A DNA stretch of 5,732 bases from positions 1-5,732 of the forward strand of contig CADEHD010000143.1 of the NCBI GenBank assembly GCA_902827055.1, written 5' to 3'. The position numbers and the translations under genes were made by a program. The notes below the pieces were generated by a model. The model did no database searches. It saw only the letters and a program-made list of their open reading frames with translations, and was not told where the DNA came from. Positions 1 to 4,515 of the stretch are shown here, piece after piece. Each line of letters opens with the position of its first letter. Within the stretch, counting starts at the first letter, position 1. This DNA is from an uncultured Chloroflexota bacterium (lineage in GTDB: Bacteria; Chloroflexota; Dehalococcoidia; UBA2979).

Positions 1-1
1 C

Positions 2-136
2 CGCGACTTCGCCATCAACAGCAAGGAAGATCTGGTCTCCGCCCAGCGTGGCGACCCCGCGGGCGTGGACGTGCTCTACCTGAGGCCGCCTGCCATCACT
101 CCGCCGCGAGACGATCGCGCCGCCTCGACCCCGTAG
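2..136 (+). CDS. C-terminal end of a possible TsaB-like protein (partial)
   Basis: This open frame enters from the left edge and ends at TAG 134-136, giving the last 44 residues of a protein. About 84% of its codons end in G or C, the same bias as the certain genes here, so it is probably coding. The only recognisable element is a VLYLRPPAIT-type segment followed by a proline- and charge-rich tail. Many TsaB proteins (the non-catalytic partner of TsaD in making t6A37 on ANN-decoding tRNAs) end with a similar YLR-P segment, so TsaB is my best guess. The match rests on about ten residues and other families could share it. It lies 51 nt upstream of ndk on the same strand, with a strong hairpin between them, so co-transcription is possible but could be attenuated. 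Confidence 0.45.
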   Translation, partial: RDFAINSKEDLVSAQRGDPAGVDVLYLRPPAITPPRDDRAASTP

Positions 137-144
137 GGCGAGGC
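122..144 (+). other. Strong stem-loop at the end of the upstream gene, before ndk
   Basis: GCCTCG (122-127) pairs with CGAGGC (139-144). Inside, CCC (129-131) pairs with GGG (136-138), leaving one bulged A (128) and a CGTA loop. That gives nine G/C-rich pairs, with the upstream stop codon TAG sitting at the loop and inner stem. No T-run follows, so it is not a classic intrinsic terminator. It may be a U-less terminator, an mRNA 3'-end stabiliser or an attenuator ahead of ndk. The pairing is seen directly; the role is inferred. Confidence 0.45.
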
Positions 145-187
145 ACGTGCCGCAACCAGGGTTGAAGCCGACAGGAAAGAGGGACCG

Positions 188-637
188 TTGGAACGCACGC
201 TCATTCTCGTGAAGCCCGATGCGATGCAGCGCGGGCTGGCCGGCGAGGTGCTGTCGCGCCTCGAGCGCCGGGGCCTCCGCATCGTGGGCCTCCGCCTGCT
301 CCAGGTCGACCGCGCGATGGCGGAGCGCCACTACGCCGAGCACGTCGGGAAGGGCTTCTTCGAGGGCCTCGTGGAGTACATCACGAGCGGCCCGATCATC
401 GCCGCGGTCTTTGAGGGCTCGAACGCCGTGGCCGCCGCGCGTCAGACCATGGGCGTCACGCGCCCCACCGAGGCCGCCCCGGGCACGATTCGCGGCGACC
501 TTGGCCTCGAGGTCGGGCGCAACCTCGTCCACGGCTCCGACAAGCCGGAGAGCGCCGAGCGCGAGATCGGCATCTTCTTCGAGGGCATGGCCCTGCCGAC
601 GTGGACTCGGGACGTCGACCGCTGGGTGTTCGAGTAA
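188..637 (+). CDS. ndk: Nucleoside diphosphate kinase
   Basis: Ndk transfers the gamma-phosphate of ATP to (d)NDPs through a phospho-histidine, balancing NTP and dNTP pools in the cytosol. The 149-residue product is complete and slightly long for the family (about 130-150). The catalytic and nucleotide-binding residues known from the family are all present: Lys9 in KPDA, Tyr49, Arg85, Thr91, Arg102, Asn112 and the phosphorylated His115 in the NLVHGSD motif. The protein ends in the usual W-x-F-E. The segment after the active-site His reads HGSDK-PESA, with Lys119 where most bacterial enzymes have Ser. The start is TTG at 188, chosen because the family sequence begins exactly there and a purine-rich AGGAAAGAGG ribosome site (173-182) precedes it by 5 nt. 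I see no clear own promoter. Convergent rsfS ends 37 nt downstream. Confidence 0.97.
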   Translation: MERTLILVKPDAMQRGLAGEVLSRLERRGLRIVGLRLLQVDRAMAERHYAEHVGKGFFEGLVEYITSGPIIAAVFEGSNAVAAARQTMGVTRPTEAAPGTIRGDLGLEVGRNLVHGSDKPESAEREIGIFFEGMALPTWTRDVDRWVFE

Positions 638-674
638 CGCTGCACGGCGCCCTGGTGACGGGGCGGCCGCCGGA

Positions 675-1133
675 CTACTGGACGCGCACGACCTCGCGGG
701 CATGCGCCCACAGGCTCTCGAGGTCGTAGCGGACGCGCTGTTCGAGGCTGAAGAGGTGGATCACCACGCCTCCCACCGCCACGAGCACCCACCCGCTGTC
801 GGACGCCCCCTCGGAGTATGAGCGGAGCTCCAGGGCGCGCGCCGCCTCGTCGATCGCCTGGGTGACCGCGCCCATCTGGCGCTCGTTGTCGACCGTGGCG
901 ATGATGAAGTAGTCGGCGAAGGCCGCCAGCCCCGTCAGGTCCAGCAGCACGACGTCCTCCCCCATGTGGTCGACGACGACGTCAACCAGGCGGTGGGCGA
1001 GTTCGATGCCGGGCGTGGCGACGGGTGCTTCGTTCAGGGGGGCCTCCAGGACGCGCTCAGAGCGGACCTCACGAGTATAAGCCCGGGGCGGCGTCACTCT
1101 CGCTACTCTGGACGCGGGCGCCGTCGCGCCCAT
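675..1133 (-). CDS. rsfS: Ribosomal silencing factor RsfS (DUF143/Iojap)
   Basis: RsfS binds ribosomal protein uL14 on the 50S subunit and blocks subunit joining, lowering translation in starvation. The frame from ATG at 1133 gives 152 residues. The Iojap/DUF143 domain occupies about residues 43-150: ELAHRLVDVVVDHMGED, the VLLDLTGL strand, ADYFIIAT, NERQMGAV, SEG, SGWVLVAVGGVVIHLF, and the closing YDLESLW near residues 136-142. All are family hallmarks and the domain is intact. The first 42 residues are not part of the family fold. ATG 1133 has no visible Shine-Dalgarno. Alternatives are GTG at 1097, or a CTG at 1037 that has GGAGG 5 nt upstream and would give 120 residues, a typical family length (see finding). 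In many bacteria rsfS sits beside nadD; here it stands alone, divergent from mnmA and convergent with ndk. Confidence 0.93.
   Translation of the reverse strand: MGATAPASRVARVTPPRAYTREVRSERVLEAPLNEAPVATPGIELAHRLVDVVVDHMGEDVVLLDLTGLAAFADYFIIATVDNERQMGAVTQAIDEAARALELRSYSEGASDSGWVLVAVGGVVIHLFSLEQRVRYDLESLWAHAREVVRVQ
1043..1047 (-). promoter_or_regulatory. Shine-Dalgarno GGAGG that may set a CTG start for rsfS
   Basis: Read on the minus strand, GGAGG lies exactly 5 nt before the in-frame CTG at 1037-1035. It is the best ribosome site near any candidate rsfS start; the ATG at 1133 and GTG at 1097 have none comparable. Starting here gives a 120-residue protein whose domain begins about ten residues in. 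CTG is a rare start codon, so this remains a candidate. Confidence 0.4.
1074..1079 (-). promoter_or_regulatory. Candidate -10 element TATACT upstream of rsfS
   Basis: The minus strand reads TATACT (1079 to 1074), five of six matches to the TATAAT consensus and identical to the -10 proposed for the tRNA-Ser gene at 3159-3164. It would start transcription near 1067, leaving about 30 nt before the GGAGG/CTG start at 1037. No good -35 hexamer is visible 16-18 bp upstream. The complementary strand reads TATAAG at 1076-1081 toward mnmA, so the AT-rich island could serve either or both directions. It is the only A/T-rich spot of this kind in the intergenic region. Confidence 0.35.
1116..1131 (+). 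other. GC-rich stem-loop in the mnmA leader
   Basis: GGGCGC (1116-1121) pairs perfectly with GCGCCC (1126-1131) around a 4-nt CGTC loop, 44 nt before the mnmA ATG. It could fold in the mnmA leader RNA, but in DNA this GC-rich such a short hairpin may be chance. On the opposite strand it abuts the ATG candidate of rsfS at 1133. Confidence 0.25.
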
Positions 1134-1175
1134 GTTCGTGATATGTCGCGGTCGCGCACCGCGGTGGGAGTACCG

Positions 1176-2285
1176 ATGCCCGCCCCTCGAGTCCTGGTCG
1201 CCATGTCCGGAGGCGTCGATTCGGCCGTCGCTGCCGCGCTCCTGCATGCGGAGGGCTACGACGTTGTCGGTGTGACCATGCGCCTCTACACAGAGGCGGA
1301 CGAGCTGGCCCTCACCTCGCGGCGGACCTGCTGCGGCATCGAAGACGTGGGTGACGCCCAGGACGCCGCGCGCCGCATCGGCATCCCCCACTACGTCCTG
1401 AACATGGAGCGCGAGTTCGACCGCGACGTCATCACGCCGTTCGTCGAGGCCTACGCGCAGGGTCGGACGCCGAACCCCTGCCTCGCCTGCAACGAGCGGG
1501 TGAAGTTCTCGACCCTGCTCGAGCGCGCGCTCGCGATGGGGGTCGACTACCTCGCGACCGGGCACTACGCCCGCATCACCCGCGATGGCGACTTCCTGAG
1601 GCTGCACGCCGCGGTGGACGAGGCCAAGGACCAGTCCTACGTCCTGTACGGCCTCGGCCAGGAGGCGCTCGCTCGTACGCTCTTCCCGCTGGGTGCCCTG
1701 CCCAAGGCCGAGACGCGCCGCATCGCGAGCGCACTCGGACTTCGGTCGGTCGTCGATAAGCCGGACTCTGCCGATATCTGCTTTGTGCCGCGCGGCGACT
1801 ACCGCGCCCTGCTCGCGGAGCGCGGCGTCGCCGACGCGCCCGGACCGCTCGTCGACGAGGCGGGCACCGAGCTCGGGCGCCACGACGGCATCTCCGGGTA
1901 CACCGTCGGCCAGCGCCGAGGGCTGGCGCTCGCGGGCCCCGAACGCAGGTACGTGACCGCCCTCGACACCGTGCGGGCTGCCGTAGTCGTCGGCATCGCC
2001 ACCGACCTCGATCGCACGTGGCTGCGCGCGTCCGCGCCGCGCTGGGTGGGCGCGCCACCCGAGGCCGGTACGCGGGTCCTGGTACGAGTGCGCTACCACG
2101 CCACCGCCGTCCCCGCGCGCGTGGAGCACGTCGAGGCCGACGGCTTTACCCTCGCGTTCGAGACGGCCGTCCGCGCGGTCGCGCCCGGCCAGGCCGCCGT
2201 CCTCTATCGCCCGGCAAGCCCGGCCAGCGTTTCGGAAGGCGACGAGGTGATCGGCGGCGGCACTATCGAGGAGTCGCGCCGCTAG
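1176..2285 (+). CDS. mnmA: tRNA-specific 2-thiouridylase MnmA
   Basis: MnmA activates U34 of tRNA-Lys, -Glu and -Gln with ATP and inserts sulfur to make 2-thiouridine at the wobble base; it acts in the cytosol with a persulfide donor. The 369-residue product is full length. It shows the PP-loop SGGVDS (11-16), the TCCGIEDVGDA segment (51-61), PCLAC-N with catalytic Cys102 and a further Cys105, TGHYAR (128-133), KDQSYVLYGL (151-160), the second catalytic cysteine Cys202 in ADICFVPRGDY, and GYTVGQRRGL (241-250). A C-terminal beta-barrel domain extends to the end. The two cysteines match the C102/C199 pair of the E. coli enzyme. Cys105 is the extra cysteine seen in members proposed to hold an Fe-S cluster; whether this one does cannot be told. 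I chose ATG 1176 because GGTGGGAG (1163-1170) lies 5 nt upstream and the conserved fold starts at residue 5. In-frame ATG 1143 would add 11 residues. It is divergent from rsfS. Confidence 0.97.
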   Translation: MPAPRVLVAMSGGVDSAVAAALLHAEGYDVVGVTMRLYTEADELALTSRRTCCGIEDVGDAQDAARRIGIPHYVLNMEREFDRDVITPFVEAYAQGRTPNPCLACNERVKFSTLLERALAMGVDYLATGHYARITRDGDFLRLHAAVDEAKDQSYVLYGLGQEALARTLFPLGALPKAETRRIASALGLRSVVDKPDSADICFVPRGDYRALLAERGVADAPGPLVDEAGTELGRHDGISGYTVGQRRGLALAGPERRYVTALDTVRAAVVVGIATDLDRTWLRASAPRWVGAPPEAGTRVLVRVRYHATAVPARVEHVEADGFTLAFETAVRAVAPGQAAVLYRPASPASVSEGDEVIGGGTIEESRR

Positions 2286-2321
2286 TTCTGTCGCGTCCGT
2301 CGTCCCCACTCGAATGCGGAT

Positions 2322-2350
2322 TTGTCCTGCGCGTACCCCGCCCGTAGCAT
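2322..2350 (+). promoter_or_regulatory. Candidate promoter for the small membrane-protein genes
   Basis: TTGTCC (2322-2327) and TAGCAT (2345-2350) are separated by exactly 17 bp. Each hexamer matches four of six consensus bases. Transcription would start near 2357, just before the GAGG ribosome site (2364-2367) and ATG 2373. The element lies in the 87-nt gap after mnmA, where no terminator is visible, so read-through from mnmA is also possible. Confidence 0.4.
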
Positions 2351-2372
2351 GGCCTTGGAATGCGAGGCGTCG

Positions 2373-2771
2373 ATGGGTTTCGCCCTGGTGGCCATCCTGG
2401 TGCTCGCCGCGTTCGGTGGCCTCGCCTGGGCCGGGAACTACTTCTTCGATCCCACGCTCGCTGACATCCGCGATGTCGTCGTCATCGTCTACGGCGTGCT
2501 GGGCATCCTGCTGTTCACCGTCCTGCTGGCCGTCGCCGTCGGCCTGTACTTCGCCGTGCGAGGCGTCTCAGGCAAGGTGAGCACGCTCCTCGACGAGCCC
2601 ATTCGCCCGGCCCTCGACGAGGCCCTGGCCACCGTGCGCAACGCTCGCGCCGCCAGCGAGTTCTACGCCGACTACGCCGTCAGCCCCGTGATCAAGACGT
2701 TCGCGGCAGCGCGCGGCGTACGTCGCGGGTTCGCCACCCTGTCGAAGCTGACCGGCAAGCGGAAGCGGTAG
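2373..2771 (+). CDS. Small membrane protein with two N-terminal transmembrane segments, unknown function
   Basis: The 132-residue product has two hydrophobic helices, about residues 2-20 and 35-62, joined by a short loop containing NYFFDPTLADIRD. A soluble region of about 70 residues follows, with a predicted helical stretch (LLDEPIRPALDEALATVRNA, about 72-91) and a very basic end (GKRKR). By the positive-inside rule the C-terminal region should be cytoplasmic. I do not recognise the family with confidence. The membrane helix leading into a V-S-G-K-V-x-x-LL-like amphipathic stretch is loosely reminiscent of DUF948/YtxG proteins, which usually have a single such helix. I chose ATG 2373 because GAGG (2364-2367) lies 5 nt upstream and the first membrane helix begins at once; in-frame ATG 2349 and TTG 2322 would add unconserved-looking residues. 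It lies 62 nt before a second small membrane protein, so the two probably form an operon. Confidence 0.82.
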   Translation: MGFALVAILVLAAFGGLAWAGNYFFDPTLADIRDVVVIVYGVLGILLFTVLLAVAVGLYFAVRGVSGKVSTLLDEPIRPALDEALATVRNARAASEFYADYAVSPVIKTFAAARGVRRGFATLSKLTGKRKR

Positions 2772-2833
2772 CGGTCGGGGTCGGTCACAACGAGTGTCGC
2801 GCCCGCGCCCGCGGGCTGAGCAGGAGGCGCACG

Positions 2834-3118
2834 ATGCTCGGGAAGCTCCTTGTACTGGGTGTGGCGGCCGGAGCGGCGTACCTCGGGGCACGGCGGCTCA
2901 TCGACGACCCTGCGCTGATTGGCCAGCTGCCCGAGCCGGCGCGTGCGCCCGCGCGCCAGCTGCGCCTCTACCTCATGGAGGTGGATGAGGTCGTGCGCGA
3001 GGCGCTGCTCGACCTGGCGGACGAGCGCCAGGCCGCGGAGGATGAGCTCCGCGAGGACTACATGTCCAGGACGCGCCGCGCTGGCACGCCCGGCCCCGCG
3101 GGAGCGTCGGCGCCGTAA
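2834..3118 (+). CDS. Small single-pass membrane protein, YtxH-like in layout, unknown function
   Basis: The 94-residue product has one short hydrophobic N-terminal segment rich in Gly and Ala (about residues 4-19, GKLLVLGVAAGAAYLGA) followed by RR. A long charged stretch (about 38-82) with many Glu, Arg and Asp in helix-favouring order comes next, then a flexible Gly/Pro/Ala tail. This layout, a glycine-rich anchor plus an amphipathic or coiled-coil helix, is that of YtxH-like proteins, but no decisive motif is present. The start is secure: a perfect AGGAGG (2822-2827) lies 6 nt before ATG 2834. It follows the two-helix membrane gene on the same strand with no terminator between them, only a 10-bp GC palindrome (2807-2816). 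The tRNA-Ser promoter starts 17 nt after its stop codon. Confidence 0.8.
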   Translation: MLGKLLVLGVAAGAAYLGARRLIDDPALIGQLPEPARAPARQLRLYLMEVDEVVREALLDLADERQAAEDELREDYMSRTRRAGTPGPAGASAP

Positions 3119-3135
3119 TCCGCTCGCTTCCCCGT

Positions 3136-3164
3136 TTGTTCGGCAGATCAGGTCTACCTATACT
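3136..3164 (+). promoter_or_regulatory. Promoter of the tRNA-Ser genes
   Basis: TTGTTC (3136-3141) and TATACT (3159-3164) are spaced by 17 bp, the optimum for a housekeeping sigma factor. The -10 matches five of six consensus bases and the -35 starts with the key TTG. The predicted start of transcription, 6-8 nt after the -10, falls at about 3171-3172, which is the first base of the tRNA. It is the best promoter in the window. Confidence 0.65.
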
Positions 3165-3171
3165 CCTCTGC

Positions 3172-3258
3172 GGAGAGGTGGCCGAGTGGTTGAAGGCACC
3201 GCTCTCGAAAAGCGGCAGGTGATGAGCCTCGTGGGTTCGAATCCCACCCTCTCCGCCA
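3172..3258 (+). tRNA. tRNA-Ser (anticodon CGA)
   Basis: All cloverleaf parts can be paired. The acceptor GGAGAGG (3172-3178) pairs with CCTCTCC (3248-3254). The anticodon stem CCGCT (3199-3203) pairs with AGCGG (3211-3215) around loop CTCGAAA, placing anticodon CGA at 3206-3208, which reads UCG. The T-arm GTGGG/CCCAC encloses TTCGAAT (3231-3247). A 15-nt variable region (3216-3230) with an AGG/CCT stem is the class II mark of tRNA-Ser. The discriminator is G3255 and CCA (3256-3258) is encoded in the gene. Its promoter lies immediately upstream. Confidence 0.97.
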
Positions 3259-3371
3259 CCCTGCGCTGACGCCGAGGACAACTCGGCCAGTAGTCGAGAG
3301 CATCGAGCACAGCCATCACTGAGGCGCCCGGCCGGCCCCGGCGCGCTGACGTACATCGCAGGTTCCCACGC
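3259..3371 (+). other. Spacer between the two tRNA-Ser genes with two hairpins
   Basis: This 113-nt stretch has no gene. It contains a perfect 6-bp hairpin, GCCGAG/CTCGGC with loop GACAA (3271-3287), 13 nt after the first tRNA. A second GC-rich hairpin, GCGCC (3324-3328) with GGCGC (3340-3344), encloses the 8-bp palindrome GGCCGGCC. Neither is followed by a T-run, so they are not clear intrinsic terminators; they may be processing or stability elements of a joint precursor. No convincing promoter precedes the second tRNA, which suggests the two tRNAs are transcribed together. Confidence 0.45.
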
Positions 3372-3463
3372 GGAGAGGTGCCGGAGCGGCTGAACGGGCT
3401 CGCCTGGAAAGCGTGTAGGGGGTGAAAACTCCCTCGTGGGTTCGAATCCCACCCTCTCCGCCA
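3372..3463 (+). tRNA. tRNA-Ser (anticodon GGA)
   Basis: The acceptor GGAGAGG (3372-3378) pairs with CCTCTCC (3453-3459), G3460 is the discriminator and CCA (3461-3463) is encoded. The anticodon loop CTGGAAA (3404-3410) places GGA at 3406-3408, reading UCC and UCU. The 20-nt variable region (3416-3435) folds into an AGGG...CCCT arm, as expected of class II tRNA-Ser. The T-arm is identical to that of the first tRNA-Ser. The anticodon stem CTCGC (3399-3403) against GCGTG (3411-3415) has a T-T mismatch at 3400/3414 (positions 28/42), the only flaw in an otherwise complete gene. The minus-strand redox operon ends 14 nt downstream. Confidence 0.95.
3432..3463 (+). repeat. 32-nt direct repeat of the tRNA-Ser 3' end (other copy 3227-3258)
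   Basis: The last 32 nt of both tRNA-Ser genes, from the variable arm through the T-arm and acceptor to CCA, are identical, 205 bp apart. The identity is explained by shared tRNA function and possible gene conversion. It is a direct repeat by which recombination could delete one gene, and 3' ends of tRNA-Ser genes are common integrase attachment sites. No integrase is in the window. Confidence 0.8.
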
Positions 3464-3477
3464 GCACCTCCGAGTGG

Positions 3478-4515
3478 CTAGCGCGCGCTGGCGAGCGTGG
3501 CGCGCAGCGCCGCCTCGACCTCCTCGCGAGGCGCGAACCCCTCGAACCGGGCCGCCACGGTGCCCGTGCCGTCGACCACGAACGTCCACTCGTCCGTCTC
3601 GAGGCCCCACTCCTTGAACAGCGGAGTGCGGATGCCCGCGTCGAGGCCGCGCTCGCGTACCGCCTGCGGGTTCTCGTACAGCTCGACGTGGACGAAGCTC
3701 GCCTGCCCCTCGAACGCCGCGCGGAGCTCCGAGAGCTGCTCAACCTGCGGCCCGCACAGCGCATTCGTGCAGAATCCCGGACTCGCGAACACCACGACGA
3801 GCGGCCTCCCGGCGGCGAGGGCGTCGGCGATCGTGACCTGGTACAGCGCCGCATCCGGATTCGCGCCCGTGCTCAACTGTGCGAGGTCGGCGTCCGTGAG
3901 CGTGCGGCTGCGGCTCCGCGGCGCGGCCTCCCCGACCAGCGGCGCCCGGGCGTCCGCGGGGACCTCGAATGCAAAGAGCGTGGCGTCGACCGTGCCGTTC
4001 GGGCGCGGAACCTGGAGCCGCAGCCCCCAGGTCCCGGGCGCCGAGAACTCCACCTGCGTCGTGTACAGCCCGCGCGTGTCCTGCGGGAACGGCGCGAACG
4101 TCGCGACGCCCCGGCCGACCGGTTGCCCGCTGGGCCCCGTCGGCCCCGAGGTGAAGCCGAACACCTCGTACGCCAGCGCGGGCAGCCTCACGAGTCCCTC
4201 CGCGTCCGAGAGGACAAAGGAGACCCGCTGTGTGCCCGGCGCCAGGTCCGGCGTCCCCAGGACCGTGACCAGCCCGCTCGCGGCGTCGCGGAACCGTGGG
4301 TATGGGCCATCGAGCGGGCTCCGCGCGGGGACCCGAAACGCGGTGACCCCGCCCGGGATCACCGTCGGTGCGGCGGTGGGTGCCGTCGAGGCCACGCCGC
4401 GGCCCGGGTTCCCCCCGACGGTCGTGCCCACCTCCGGCGTGCTGCAGCCGACGAGGAGCATCGCGAGCGCGAGCGGCGCCACGCGCCAGCCGGCCCGGCG
4501 ACGCACGGCGCTCAC
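3478..4515 (-). CDS. Lipoprotein with N-terminal beta-sandwich and C-terminal thioredoxin-fold domain (CX4C)
   Basis: The 345-residue product starts with a lipoprotein signal: RRR at 5-7, a hydrophobic stretch, and lipobox LVGC with Cys24. It should therefore be anchored outside the cytoplasmic membrane. A Ser/Thr/Pro/Gly linker (25-55) leads to a beta-rich domain (about 57-187) with a pattern such as GLYTTQVEFSAPGTWGLRLQV, resembling FixH/YtkA or Ig-like folds. The C-terminal part (about 225-343) is thioredoxin-like: RPLVVVFASPGFCTNALCGP contains Cys249 and Cys254 separated by four residues instead of the usual CXXC, then WTFVVDGTGTVAARFEG as the late strands. The residue before that strand is Glu, so the usual cis-proline seems absent. 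A role as thiol reductase, peroxidase-like protein or metal or redox chaperone is inferred. GTG 4515 overlaps the upstream stop by 4 nt (GTGA), indicating translational coupling with the DipZ-like gene. Confidence 0.88.
   Translation of the reverse strand: MSAVRRRAGWRVAPLALAMLLVGCSTPEVGTTVGGNPGRGVASTAPTAAPTVIPGGVTAFRVPARSPLDGPYPRFRDAASGLVTVLGTPDLAPGTQRVSFVLSDAEGLVRLPALAYEVFGFTSGPTGPSGQPVGRGVATFAPFPQDTRGLYTTQVEFSAPGTWGLRLQVPRPNGTVDATLFAFEVPADARAPLVGEAAPRSRSRTLTDADLAQLSTGANPDAALYQVTIADALAAGRPLVVVFASPGFCTNALCGPQVEQLSELRAAFEGQASFVHVELYENPQAVRERGLDAGIRTPLFKEWGLETDEWTFVVDGTGTVAARFEGFAPREEVEAALRATLASAR

Noticed and set aside
162..167. TTGAAG as a -35 box for an ndk promoter
   Set aside because: No -10-like hexamer lies 16-18 bp downstream; that position overlaps the ndk start codon.
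648..665. Hairpin CGCCC/GGGCG between convergent ndk and rsfS as a two-way terminator
   Set aside because: The stem is only five pairs with an 8-nt loop and no T-run on either strand, which is not better than expected in DNA this GC-rich.
966..1175. N-terminal extension of MnmA from an upstream ATG
   Set aside because: The extension overlaps rsfS, has no family similarity, and ATG 1176 has a good ribosome site right where the conserved fold begins.
1134..2309. Long open frame on the minus strand in phase with rsfS, running antisense through mnmA
   Set aside because: It is stop-free only because of the G/C-rich codon pattern of mnmA. Its translation is low-complexity Arg/Gly/Asp-rich with no recognisable domain, and mnmA on the plus strand is unambiguous.
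2807..2816. GCCCGCGGGC palindrome between the two small membrane genes as an operator or terminator
   Set aside because: It is short and G/C-only, has no loop or T-run, and such palindromes are frequent by chance at this composition.
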